Positions 8,299-17,338 of a stretch of DNA of 64,000 nt are shown here, piece by piece. Source of the DNA: Herpetosiphon aurantiacus DSM 785 (GTDB lineage Bacteria > Chloroflexota > Chloroflexia > Chloroflexales > Herpetosiphonaceae); NCBI GenBank assembly GCA_000018565.1, contig CP000875.1, positions 3,921,199 to 3,985,198 on the forward strand, written 5' to 3'. The first letter of the stretch is position 1. The number at the start of each line of letters is the position of its first letter. Below the pieces are notes generated by a model. It worked only from the letters and a program-made list of their open reading frames with translations, was not told where the DNA came from and did no database searches. The position numbers were made by a program, and so were the translations under genes.

Positions 8299-10110
8299 TT
8301 AGGCGGTTAATTCATCGAGTTTGGTCACCAAATCGCCAAAGCGATTCATGGCTCGATGAATTGGGTCGGGGGTGGTCATATCGACCCCAGCACCCTTGAG
8401 TAGATCGATTGATGATTTGGAATTACCACCTCGCAAGAAGTTGACGTAGTTTTCAGCAGCACCAGCGCCTTCGGTCAAAATCTTATCGGCCAAGGCCAAG
8501 GCAGCTGAAATGCCAGTGGAATATTGATAGACATAGAACGAGCGGTAGAAGTGAGGAATCCGTGCCCATTCAATATCCAATTCTTCATCGATGACCAATT
8601 CGGGGCCATAGTATTGCTCGATCAAGCGGCGATACAAGGCACTGAGGTTATCGGCAGTTAGCGCTTCACCTTGCTCGACCATGCGATGGGTTTCGCGCTC
8701 GAACTCGGCAAACAAGGTTTGACGCAACAACGTGCCGCGAATATCATCAATTTGCTGGGTGACCAATTGCAAGCGCAAGGCTGGGTCATCGCTGGTTTTG
8801 AGCATATATTCGGCCAGCAAAGCTTCGTTTAAAGTTGAAGCGACTTCGGCCACAAACAAGGTGTAATGGCCATAGGTATAGGGTTGATATTTACGGGTCA
8901 TCAACGAGTGCATCGAGTGACCAAGCTCATGGGCCAGGGTAAAGAGACTATTCAAGTTATTTTTGTAGTTCATCAAAATAAAGGGCTGTGAGGTGTAACA
9001 ACCCCATGAATAGGCTCCTGAGCGTTTATTTTTATTTTCGTAGCGGTCAACCCAGCGCGATTCCAGCCCATGACCGAGGTTGGAGCTATATTCAGCGCCA
9101 AGTGGCTCCAAGGCGCTCAAAATCAACGAAGCACCTTGTTCAAAGTCGATTTTGGTTGGGGCTGCGCCGTTTAATGGCACAAACCAATCGTAGGCATGCA
9201 GGCTATCAACCCCCAAAATGCGCTTGCGCACTGCGCCATAACGATGCAATTTGGGCAAGTGCTCGTGCACCGTGCTGATCAAATTATCGTAGACGCTCAT
9301 AGGAATTTCTTTGGGTTTTAGGCTGGCATCTAAGGCTGAATCGTAGCCCCGCGCTTTGGCATAAAAAATATTACTGCGCACATTGGTCGCATAATTGGCC
9401 GCCAACATATTACGAAATTGGCGATAGGTGCGGTGAATGCTCATAAAAGTATCGCGGCGAATGCGTTGGTTGGGGTTTTCCAGCAACACTGCGTAGCGGC
9501 CCATCGTCACTTCGAGCGGCTTGCCCTGTTCATCTTCAATCGGCGGGAATTTGAGGTCAGCATCGCTAAACATGTTGAAGGTGGTTTGAGCGCCACGGCT
9601 AATCTCGCCAGTTTGGGCCAATAATTCTTCAACTTCGCCAGAGCGGGTGTGTTGGCGCAAACGAATTTGCTCTTCTAAGGCGCGGCGATAAAGTTCGAGG
9701 GCGGGCAAACTGCTCACATAGCCCAAAATTTGCTCATCGGAAAGGGCTAAAAGCTCTGGCTCAATCCAAGAGGTAGCGGCGCTTGCCTTAATCGAGAGGG
9801 CGGTGGCCCGTTCTTCGAGGGCTTGGTAATGTTGGTTGGCCGTATCTTCATCGGCTCGTAAACTGGCATAGACATAAATTTGTTCGAGCACCATGCCAAG
9901 GGCTTCTTGGGCTTGAAACACTGCCAACAACGCCTCAGGACCATTGGCGAGCGTGCCTTGCAAATTGGTCAAGGCTGGCAGCAAATCGCTGCTAATTCGT
10001 TCAACATCAGCCTCCCAAGCCGCTTGGTCTGCATAGAGACTACTAATATCCCAAGTGTCTTCGGCGCTTACTTCCTCGCGGGTTGGTACCTGTTCTTCAA
10101 CCATGGTCAT
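8299..10110 (-). CDS. pepF: Oligoendopeptidase F, M3 family
   Basis: Zinc endopeptidase that degrades oligopeptides in the cytoplasm. At 603 residues it has full family length. The zinc motif HELGHSMHS places ligands at H394 and H398 with catalytic E395. The third-ligand region (FVAEVASTLNEALL) follows about 25 residues later. The C-terminal region with YSTGISAALALADKI and the FLRGGNSKSSIDLLKGAGVDM block is typical of PepF. GGAG lies about 9 bases before the ATG at 10110; a second in-frame ATG is two codons in. No signal peptide. Confidence 0.95.
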   Translation of the reverse strand: MTMVEEQVPTREEVSAEDTWDISSLYADQAAWEADVERISSDLLPALTNLQGTLANGPEALLAVFQAQEALGMVLEQIYVYASLRADEDTANQHYQALEERATALSIKASAATSWIEPELLALSDEQILGYVSSLPALELYRRALEEQIRLRQHTRSGEVEELLAQTGEISRGAQTTFNMFSDADLKFPPIEDEQGKPLEVTMGRYAVLLENPNQRIRRDTFMSIHRTYRQFRNMLAANYATNVRSNIFYAKARGYDSALDASLKPKEIPMSVYDNLISTVHEHLPKLHRYGAVRKRILGVDSLHAYDWFVPLNGAAPTKIDFEQGASLILSALEPLGAEYSSNLGHGLESRWVDRYENKNKRSGAYSWGCYTSQPFILMNYKNNLNSLFTLAHELGHSMHSLMTRKYQPYTYGHYTLFVAEVASTLNEALLAEYMLKTSDDPALRLQLVTQQIDDIRGTLLRQTLFAEFERETHRMVEQGEALTADNLSALYRRLIEQYYGPELVIDEELDIEWARIPHFYRSFYVYQYSTGISAALALADKILTEGAGAAENYVNFLRGGNSKSSIDLLKGAGVDMTTPDPIHRAMNRFGDLVTKLDELTA

Positions 10111-10502
10111 GAGGGGTTCTCCAGTTTCATGTCAATGCTTCAGTACTGCACCATTGCAACACTGCTCCAGCAGGCGTAATTATCAATGGATATAGTATGC
10201 TGATTTTAGCATAAACTCGATGATTTGTACTACCCGACTTTTGACTGAACTGCTGTTAATTTGCTACAAATCTGCTACTACGGGCCAGCCGCATCATTAT
10301 AAAGTATAGCAAGATCGTTGAATTACCCAAAAACGCCGATGTACTAGGCGATCCTCGTTGCAGTTGCATCATTCATGGCCCAATTGAAAGCAGCACTAGC
10401 AGCACAATTGGACTATTGAGCCCTTGACAAGGAGGCGTTTTTGCGGTCTGGTATTGATACGCCCTTTTTGATGATGGTGGCGGTTTGGATAGGAGTTCTG
10501 CA
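10111..10502. other. Intergenic region between pepF and the ABC exporter
   Basis: This 392-base divergent region must hold promoters for both neighbours but shows no convincing consensus pair. AT-rich patches around 10188-10215 and 10298-10312 are candidates. A 7-bp inverted repeat CCAATTG/CAATTGG (10380-10386 and 10405-10411) flanks an 18-base segment. No ORF with a ribosome binding site was seen. Confidence 0.5.
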
Positions 10503-11483
10503 ATGATCATTGCTGAAGAGTTACGTAAACAATTTGGAGATTTTCACGCTGTAAAGGGCGTATCGCTTGAAGTAAAGCCGGGCGAAGTCTTGGCGTTGCT
10601 TGGCCCGAATGGCGCAGGCAAAACTACCAGCATCCGGATGTTGGCAGCAATTCTCAAACCGACCAGCGGGCGGGCAGTTGTTGGCGGCTTTAATGTAGAA
10701 ACCCATGCCCGCGAAGTGCGCCATGCTGTCGGCTTGCTCACCGAATTTCCAGGCCTCTACCATCGCATGAAATCGCTTGATTATTTATTATTTTTTGGGC
10801 GTTTGCAAGGCATGAATGATCGTGATTGTGGTAATCGGGCAGTGCAACTCCTCCAACAATTTGGCCTCTGGGAAGCCCGCGAAAAACGCATCGACGGCTA
10901 TTCCAAAGGCATGAAACAAAAACTAGCCTTGATTCGGGCAATGATCCACGATCCCAATATTTTGTATCTCGATGAGCCAACCACGGCCATGGACCCGCAC
11001 TCGGCCCGCACGGTGCGCGATGCAATTGCAGGCCTGCGCTCAGCCCAGCGCTCGATCATTTTGTGTACCCATAATTTGAACGAAGCCGAGGAGCTGGCCG
11101 ACCGCATTGCGGTTGTCCACGATGGTGGAATTGCTGTGCAGGGCACAATTGCTGAGCTAAGCCAACAATTGATGGGCGACCCAATTTGGGAGTTACGTCT
11201 AGCCCAACCACAACCAGAGCTAGCTCAACGCCTGGCCGATTTGCTAACCATTGAGGAAGTTGGTGATAGTTGGCTCCGTTATCGCACAACCGAGCCACAG
11301 ACGCTTAATCCGGTGCTGATTCAACGAATAAGTGGTTGGGGCTGGCCATTGTTGGCAATCAACGAAGTGCAGCGCTCGTTAGAAGATGTCTATCTGACGA
11401 TTGTTGGCCAAACTCACCGCGAACGGATGAGCAGCCCACTTGAGCAGCCCAATGCGGCGGCAGTTGCCGAGGTCGCCTTATGA
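10503..11483 (+). CDS. ABC transporter ATP-binding protein
   Basis: Energy-coupling subunit of an ABC-2 type exporter. From the ATG at 10503 (TAGGAG 8 bases upstream) it has 326 residues. Walker A is LGPNGAGKTTSIRML, the signature YSKGMKQKLALIRAM and Walker B ILYLDEPTTAMD; the H-loop is LCTHNLNEAE. The C-terminal 90 residues form the extension common in DrrA/CcmA-like subunits. A TTG at 10485 is in frame but lies upstream of the ribosome binding site. It overlaps the permease gene by 4 bases (ATGA), so the two are translationally coupled. The substrate cannot be told from sequence. Confidence 0.92.
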   Translation: MIIAEELRKQFGDFHAVKGVSLEVKPGEVLALLGPNGAGKTTSIRMLAAILKPTSGRAVVGGFNVETHAREVRHAVGLLTEFPGLYHRMKSLDYLLFFGRLQGMNDRDCGNRAVQLLQQFGLWEAREKRIDGYSKGMKQKLALIRAMIHDPNILYLDEPTTAMDPHSARTVRDAIAGLRSAQRSIILCTHNLNEAEELADRIAVVHDGGIAVQGTIAELSQQLMGDPIWELRLAQPQPELAQRLADLLTIEEVGDSWLRYRTTEPQTLNPVLIQRISGWGWPLLAINEVQRSLEDVYLTIVGQTHRERMSSPLEQPNAAAVAEVAL

Positions 11484-13762
11484 GGAACCAAGCCTTAACC
11501 ATTACACGCCGCGACTTACGCGATACGCTCAGCGATTGGCGCACATTGATTCCGTTATGCATTCTTTCGGTGTTGTTGCCGCTAATTCTGCGGGCGGGGG
11601 TAGCGCAAGCAGTGAGTTTTCTCGACGATGAATTTATCAACCGCAGTTTAGTGCCATTAGGTCTGTTGATTGCGGGATTCTTGCCAGCCTCACTCTCCTT
11701 GATTGGCCCCTTGGAATCGTTTGTCGGCGAACGTGAACGCTCAACCCTGGAATCGTTGTTGGCCATGCCAATGAGCGATCGTGGACTCTATCTAGCCAAG
11801 TTTTTGGCGGCACTATTGCCACCAATTGGCTCCTCGGCAGTGGCGATGCTGATGTATAGCCTAGCGATTGAGCTTGGGCGACCAGTACGCGTAGCCTTTG
11901 TGCAAAAGCTGCTCAGCGACTATTTAACCAGCGGCTGGATTATTGGCATCACATGTATTTTGTTGATTAAAGTTTTTACCATGGTTGCGGCAGCTGTCTA
12001 TGTTTCGTCACATACTACCAGCATTCGGGCAGCCAACTTATTAGCCAGTTTCATCCTAATTCCAATGGCAATTTTGGTCCAGATCGAAGCACTGATCATC
12101 ATCAACGGCATGTTTTTGCCAATTGTGTTGATTAATGGTTTGTTGCTCGTGGTTGGTCTGACCATGGTTGGTTGGGGCATGTATAGCTTTAATCGCGAAG
12201 AATTGCTCTCACGTGAGCATGAAAGCATCAGCAAACGAGCCTCAACCCAACGCCTGAGCCAATCGACCCGCACCTATGGCCCTGTGATGACCATTGTACA
12301 GCGCGAGGCTGTTGACACGCTCAGCGACTGGCGAATTTTGGTGCCAATTGGCCTCTTGACCTTTTTAGTGCCAATTGGCGCTTTGTTTGGGGTCATTTAT
12401 GCTTTTGCTAATGTCGATGACCCGACTGGGGTGGTTAATCTATTGCCCTTTATCGTGTTGCTGGTGGGCTTCTTACCAGCCTCATTTTCGCTGATTGTGG
12501 CACTTGAAGTTTTTGTTGGTGAGCGCGAACGTGGGTCGCTGGAGTCATTATTCTCAATGCCGATCAGCGATGGTCAGTTGTATCGAGGAAAGTTATTGGC
12601 GGCGATCGTGCCACCAATTGGCGCAAGCTTGGTTGGCATGCTGTTGTTTGGGGTTGGACTGAGCGTCTTTGCCCCAACTGCCTTGCTGGGACGGATCAAC
12701 TTAAGCATTTTTAGCCAAATGGTCTTGCTGAGTATTGCCCAAGCCTTGACGATGGTTTCAGCAGCGGTGGTGATTTCGTCGCATACCAACACCGTGCGCT
12801 TAGCCAATTTATTGGCAAGCTTTATTTTGATCCCAGTGGCGATTATGGTACAGCTTGAAGCGGTGCTGATTATCGGCGAACGCTTCGACGTGCTGAATGC
12901 GATAATGGCAGTAATGTTAATTTTGACAATCGTCTTGACGCGTACCGGCATTGGTAGCTTTAAGCGTGAATCAATTCTATCGCGTGAGCATTTAGCCCTC
13001 AATTTTAGTCAAATCAATCGAGCCTTCAAAGCCTTTTTCAGCGAAATTCGCCCAGCAGGCAGCAACCCCGATAGCCATCTCGGCTTATTCAATGTTGAAA
13101 CTACTAATGGCCCACAACGCAATCTAGGACTGTGGCTCAAACGCTTCTATCGCCAAGAATTAGCTGTCGTTTGGCGCGAGACCCGACTAGCGCTGGTTGT
13201 GGTGCTCCTCTTTTGTGGCGCAGCAATCCTTTTTGGTAGCCAATTTAATCCAGTCAGTAGCCGCGAACAATCATTGGCCAATGTTATGACGCGCTTAGAC
13301 GTAGGTCAGGGCACACTCTGGGAGCCGCCATTAAGCTTTATTGTCATTAGCAATAGCTTTGCAATCTTTTTTGCTGGGCTATTTTCAAGCATCACTTTAG
13401 GCTTTTTTGGCTTGATTCTGCCAGCCATTAACCTAATGGGATTGAGTTTTCGAACCAGTAGTTTAGCCGCAAGCGGCGGCCTAGCAACTGCTCTCAATTA
13501 TCTAGTGGGCTATGAATTGCCGCATGGGTTATTGGAAATTCCGCTAAGTATATTTGCGGCAGCCTTGGCATTACGTATGGGTGCGGCTTTGGCGTTTGTG
13601 CCACCAACCTATAGCGCTGGGCGGCATTTGCTCTGGGCTTGGGCCATGTATCTCAAAGTATTTTGCTTGCTAATTGTGCCTGGACTCGTGCTGGCGGGCT
13701 TGATTGAAGTGTTGGTAACCCCAGCTGTGCATCAGATGGTCTATGGGTTTCTGTGGATTTAG
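11480..13762 (+). CDS. Triple-fusion membrane protein: two ABC-2-like permease modules plus SpoIIM-like domain
   Basis: 760 residues, almost all membrane segments. Residues 1 to about 255 and about 270 to 520 are clear internal repeats: ITRRDLRDTLSDWRTLIP/IVQREAVDTLSDWRILVP, AGFLPASLSLI/VGFLPASFSLI, VGERERSTLESLLAMPMSD/VGERERGSLESLFSMPISD. Each resembles an ABC-2 permease half, so one chain could supply both halves of the channel. The last 200 residues (about 558-760) look like a SpoIIM/DUF95 membrane domain, with YELPHGLLEIPLSIFAAALALRMGAA as the typical signature. The upstream ATPase overlaps by 4 bases. The substrate is unknown, and the SpoIIM assignment is from motif recognition. Confidence 0.8.
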   Translation: MRNQALTITRRDLRDTLSDWRTLIPLCILSVLLPLILRAGVAQAVSFLDDEFINRSLVPLGLLIAGFLPASLSLIGPLESFVGERERSTLESLLAMPMSDRGLYLAKFLAALLPPIGSSAVAMLMYSLAIELGRPVRVAFVQKLLSDYLTSGWIIGITCILLIKVFTMVAAAVYVSSHTTSIRAANLLASFILIPMAILVQIEALIIINGMFLPIVLINGLLLVVGLTMVGWGMYSFNREELLSREHESISKRASTQRLSQSTRTYGPVMTIVQREAVDTLSDWRILVPIGLLTFLVPIGALFGVIYAFANVDDPTGVVNLLPFIVLLVGFLPASFSLIVALEVFVGERERGSLESLFSMPISDGQLYRGKLLAAIVPPIGASLVGMLLFGVGLSVFAPTALLGRINLSIFSQMVLLSIAQALTMVSAAVVISSHTNTVRLANLLASFILIPVAIMVQLEAVLIIGERFDVLNAIMAVMLILTIVLTRTGIGSFKRESILSREHLALNFSQINRAFKAFFSEIRPAGSNPDSHLGLFNVETTNGPQRNLGLWLKRFYRQELAVVWRETRLALVVVLLFCGAAILFGSQFNPVSSREQSLANVMTRLDVGQGTLWEPPLSFIVISNSFAIFFAGLFSSITLGFFGLILPAINLMGLSFRTSSLAASGGLATALNYLVGYELPHGLLEIPLSIFAAALALRMGAALAFVPPTYSAGRHLLWAWAMYLKVFCLLIVPGLVLAGLIEVLVTPAVHQMVYGFLWI

Positions 13763-13832
13763 CCTGTTGACAAGCCATGAAGCTGCTACGTACAATGGAG
13801 CCATCACTTGGTACTGCTAGGAGGGTACTTCG

Positions 13833-15914
13833 ATGGTGGCTCCTTCTGCGCTTGCGTTAATTTTACCGGCGGGTATGCCATTGGCAACCGCGTTAATGAT
13901 CGTCAATCAACGCCAAATCGATTGGGTGGTGATCACGCCTACGCCCAACCCCAAAGAGGGCGATGCAGCGACGCTGATTGCTGTAGCTGAGCTGAAACAA
14001 AGCAATGTTTCGGTCGTTGGGGCATTGGCTGGCCTAACCGTTACGATCACACGAATCTTTCCGGATCGCACGGTGCATTGGCAAAGCGAAGCGATCACAA
14101 CCAAACAAAATGATGATCGGCGTGGCGATAACGAAGGCATTGAGCCAGAGCCAACTACGCCACGGGTGGTTAATGCAGCGCTGTATTATGCCGATGATCC
14201 CCCCGACCTTGTGCCACCAACCACAACCTTGGCAGTAGCAAGCCGTTACCATTTGCGGATTAATATCGGTGAACGGCGGAGCGATTCGCGCTTAACTGAT
14301 GCCCAAGCCTTGCCAACCCCCGAAATAAGCGAAGATTTACCCTTATTTATCAGCGTTTCAAGTCGTGGCGAATATATGGTGTTTGATGCGCCGATGCAGC
14401 GCCTGAGTTTGCCGCCTGTTGGCGATAGTGCCAGCTTGCAATTTAGCCTAACTGCCAAACAGGCAATTGATGATATTCCAATTTGGATCAATGTTTATTA
14501 CAACTGGACCTTGCTGCAAACGCTTGAATTGCATTTCAAAATTACGCCCGTCGAAGGCGATTTGGCTGCGCCCTTGTTAGCGCGGGTCAGCTATTCGCGC
14601 ACCGCTGGCTTTGCTGATTTAGTGGCAATTCGCCCCAAAAAAATTACTTGTAAATTAACTGGCGATGGCGAATTTTATCGTATGAGCGTGGCGTGGCCCG
14701 ATGAAGGTACGAGCACCCGTCGCGAACAACGTGGCTTGAATTTGGTGCTGCCAATCAATGCCGCCAGCTTGAGCAACGAAATTGTCCAAGCGCGAAACAC
14801 GCTCTACGATATTACCTGGCAACCATCGTATCGCCAAGGCAGCCGTGGCAAGTTGGCCGAGCGCCGCGAAAGTTTGTATCAACTAGCGGTTGTGGGTAAT
14901 CGCTTGTATGCTGCTTTGTTTGCGCCCAGTGGAGCCAGCGCCGAGCAAGCTGAATCGTTGGCGGCACTGCGAACATGGCTTGAAACAATTAGCGCCGATC
15001 AGACCTTGCCAGCCTTGCAAATTATCCACGAAGGCATGCCCAGCGGTGTGCCATGGGGCTTGCTTTACCCTGAGCCAGTCAACGATCCCAACAACGTTGA
15101 TCTGAACAAATTCTGGGGTTGTCGTTATCGTTTGGAAATTATGACCCCGCAACTGGCCCAAAATGCGCAGCAAGCGCCAACTGCCCAAGCCCAATTGCAG
15201 ATTAGCGGCGGAACCTACAACTTCCGCGTGCCAATCGCCGATACAGTCGTTGATGTGACTCAACAACATCGTGAAGCGCTGCAAACGTGGAGCACAACCC
15301 GGGGCAATGTGGCGCTCGATTTACGCGAATCAGGCGATAAAAATAGCCTTGGCGGCTTATTCGGTAAAAGCGATATTGTCTATATGTATTGCCATGGCCA
15401 CACCGCCAAAACTCCCGACGATACCTCAGATTGGCTAGCCAAGTTTCGTGATCAAATGGCGCGTTTGGATGATAACGTGCGCAGCAACTATAGCGATTTG
15501 CTCAGTTTGAGCCAGAAAGAATATCAACCAAGCGACCCAAATATTAGCGATAGCTGGCTGAAATGGAATCAAAGCCTGTTGCCGTTGCGCTTGCTGAGCC
15601 AGTGGGGATTAAAACTCGAACGCAAACCGTTGGTCATTTTGAATATGTGTGAATCGGCCCAAGTGCTGCCAACCTTGAGTAGCGGCTTTATTCCATTTTT
15701 CAGCCAATTGGGGGCGCGAGGCATTTTAGGCACCGAATGCCCAATGCTCGCACCATTTGCCGCCGCCTTTGGCCAAAAACTGATCGAACGCTTGGGACAG
15801 GGCGAGGCGATTGGCGATATTTTGCCAGCGCTACGCCGCCATTTTATCGAAGAAGAGCGCAATCCCTTGGGCTTGGCCTACACTTACTATGGCGATGCCG
15901 ATGCCCATGTTTAG
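13833..15914 (+). CDS. CHAT-domain (caspase-like) protein
   Basis: 693 residues. The N-terminus (about 1-90) has a compact domain starting SALALILPAG. The middle part is beta-rich and unassigned (about 120-400). The C-terminal third is a CHAT peptidase-like domain with the conserved His in YCHGHTAK (H521) and the nucleophile Cys in LNMCESAQ (C606), followed by GARGILGTECPMLAPFAAAFG and the LGLAYTYYGDADAHV end. CHAT proteins are predicted or proven cysteine proteases, several acting in bacterial self versus non-self responses. AGGAGG precedes the ATG. A short gene follows 73 bases later and may encode a partner or substrate. No transmembrane segment was seen. Confidence 0.82.
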   Translation: MVAPSALALILPAGMPLATALMIVNQRQIDWVVITPTPNPKEGDAATLIAVAELKQSNVSVVGALAGLTVTITRIFPDRTVHWQSEAITTKQNDDRRGDNEGIEPEPTTPRVVNAALYYADDPPDLVPPTTTLAVASRYHLRINIGERRSDSRLTDAQALPTPEISEDLPLFISVSSRGEYMVFDAPMQRLSLPPVGDSASLQFSLTAKQAIDDIPIWINVYYNWTLLQTLELHFKITPVEGDLAAPLLARVSYSRTAGFADLVAIRPKKITCKLTGDGEFYRMSVAWPDEGTSTRREQRGLNLVLPINAASLSNEIVQARNTLYDITWQPSYRQGSRGKLAERRESLYQLAVVGNRLYAALFAPSGASAEQAESLAALRTWLETISADQTLPALQIIHEGMPSGVPWGLLYPEPVNDPNNVDLNKFWGCRYRLEIMTPQLAQNAQQAPTAQAQLQISGGTYNFRVPIADTVVDVTQQHREALQTWSTTRGNVALDLRESGDKNSLGGLFGKSDIVYMYCHGHTAKTPDDTSDWLAKFRDQMARLDDNVRSNYSDLLSLSQKEYQPSDPNISDSWLKWNQSLLPLRLLSQWGLKLERKPLVILNMCESAQVLPTLSSGFIPFFSQLGARGILGTECPMLAPFAAAFGQKLIERLGQGEAIGDILPALRRHFIEEERNPLGLAYTYYGDADAHV

Positions 15915-15987
15915 GAGTGTGACGTTGGGGCTGTGCGATAACCTTTATCAGCAGCCAAGCATCATTGAGTTATTTTAAGGAGTTGCT

Positions 15988-16551
15988 GTGAGCGATTCAA
16001 CCAATCAACAAGCCGTGTTGGAAAGCCAAGTTCGGTCTTTGGTGGAGCTTTCGGAAGATGATTTGTTTCGCAAACTTGGGATTCAGGTCAAACAAGCTGA
16101 AGAAGCCGATGCTGCCGCGCTCGAAGTAGCCCAAGCTGAAGGCGCATTTGCCGAGCCAGTTGGGGTTGAAATGGGCTTGGGCGAAAATCTGCGGGCTTTT
16201 GGGGCACGCTGGTGGGCCGAAATCGAGCCAAAACTTTACAATTTGCTGTGTGCCAGCGAAAGCAAAGAGCGCAGCCAAATTTTGGCTCAATTGCCCGAAT
16301 CGAAGGGCGGCACAGCAGCGGCAGTGGTTGGTGGCGATAGTGGTAATGCTGCGGCTGATAATATTGCCACAGCCCTAGCACCATTATTGATTGGCCTGTT
16401 GCCCTTCAATTTGCCAATTATTGCCTCAGTTGGCGCAACAATTGCCGCCAAAATGATTTTGAGTTCAGGCCTCAAAACGACCTGCGAAATGTGGCAAGAA
16501 TCAATTGAGGCTCGTGAAGAAGCCAAGGCTAAAGAAAACCCCGCTGAATAA
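15988..16551 (+). CDS. Unknown protein with hydrophobic C-terminal hairpin, partner of the CHAT gene
   Basis: 187 residues starting at GTG (AAGGAG 5 bases upstream). The N-terminal 100 residues are acidic and helical (VRSLVELSEDDLFRKLGIQV). Residues about 125-160 form two short hydrophobic, Gly/Ala-rich segments (LAPLLIGLLPFNLPIIASVGATIAAKM, quoted here only as a region, broken by Pro/Asn), followed by a charged tail. This suggests a protein able to insert into or associate with membrane. I do not recognise the family. Its position right after the CHAT gene suggests a substrate, inhibitor or effector role; that is inference. Confidence 0.7.
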   Translation: MSDSTNQQAVLESQVRSLVELSEDDLFRKLGIQVKQAEEADAAALEVAQAEGAFAEPVGVEMGLGENLRAFGARWWAEIEPKLYNLLCASESKERSQILAQLPESKGGTAAAVVGGDSGNAAADNIATALAPLLIGLLPFNLPIIASVGATIAAKMILSSGLKTTCEMWQESIEAREEAKAKENPAE

Positions 16552-16555
16552 TTGG

Positions 16556-16670
16556 TTCCCTCACCCCCTAGCCCCCTCTCCCGCCCCGCAGGCGAGGGGC
16601 AACCACCAAACCAAACGCCCTTCTCCCACCGCAGTGGGAGAGGGGTTGGGGGTGAGGGATCTTAAAATCT
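16556..16670. repeat. Dispersed repeat family C, inverted pair
   Basis: TTCCCTCACCCCCTAGCCC at the left is mirrored by GGTTGGGGGTGAGGGA near 16645-16662, with inner arms CTCTCCCGCCCCGC and CACCGCAGTGGGAGAGGGG. The element is GC-rich unlike its surroundings and can form a long hairpin. Related copies lie at 22012-22070, 45015-45065 and 59702-59809. Confidence 0.75.
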
Positions 16671-16702
16671 ACAAGAGGGTGAGGGCATCGCCATAAGCAT
16701 TT

Positions 16703-16736
16703 AGCGCAGCAGAACATTGACCTGCTGCGCTTTTTT
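16703..16736 (+). terminator. Strong intrinsic terminator
   Basis: A 10-bp stem (AGCGCAGCAG at 16703-16712, complement at 16722-16731) with a 9-base loop is followed by TTTTTT. It lies about 150 bases after the CHAT partner gene and ends that transcription unit. Confidence 0.85.
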
Positions 16737-16840
16737 GTGACATTCGTAATGATGTTTGAGCAAATTAGCCAACAAAAGTTACGGAAACTGCTCCCAAGCA
16801 GCGCTATAATAGCAGTAGTATAGATTGAAGGATTCATGGT

Positions 16841-17338
16841 ATGACATCAATTCGCAAACTGCTTTGGATTAGTCTTGGGACTATTTTTCTAATATTAGGT
16901 GTAATTGGCATTTTCGTGCCGTTAATTCCCACCACTGGGCCGTTGTTGGCCTCGGCGGCCTGCTATATGCGTGGTTCGCAACGCTGGTACAACTGGCTGA
17001 TCAACAATCGCTATTTGGGCAGCTATATTCGCAATTTTCGCGATAAACGGGGCATGCCCTTGCGAGCTAAGGTGGTCACGTTGGTGGTTTTGTGGCCAAC
17101 CTTAGCAATTTCAGCCTGGGCCAAACCAGTTTGGTGGCTGTGGCTCATCCTTTTGGCGGTGGGGATTGGGGTGTCGTGGCTGATGTGGAAGCTTCCGACG
17201 TTGCAGCTTGATCCTCAGGGTAACGCCATGCCAAGCGTTGCTGAACCCGCGCTTCATAGCCATGATCAGTCGGGTAGTAATAGCGATGCCCCGCTAAATT
17301 CGGCGGTAGATGCTCCTGTTCAACCTGGGCATCTTTGA
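16841..17338 (+). CDS. DUF454 (YbaN-like) inner membrane protein
   Basis: 165 residues with membrane segments at about 5-30 and two closely spaced ones at 80-120. The conserved core FVPLIPTTGPLLASAACYMRGS and the NNRYLGSYIRNFRDKRGMPLRAK block identify the DUF454 family, whose function is unknown. After the core (about residue 122) comes a hydrophilic, poorly conserved tail of about 40 residues. The tail region overlaps the 3' end of rarA on the other strand by 194 bases. GAAGG lies upstream of the ATG. Confidence 0.88.
   Translation: MTSIRKLLWISLGTIFLILGVIGIFVPLIPTTGPLLASAACYMRGSQRWYNWLINNRYLGSYIRNFRDKRGMPLRAKVVTLVVLWPTLAISAWAKPVWWLWLILLAVGIGVSWLMWKLPTLQLDPQGNAMPSVAEPALHSHDQSGSNSDAPLNSAVDAPVQPGHL

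Noticed and set aside
10380-10411. Inverted repeat CCAATTG/CAATTGG upstream of the ABC exporter
   Set aside because: Only 7 bp and AT-rich; expected by chance at this length. Noted in the intergenic entry only.
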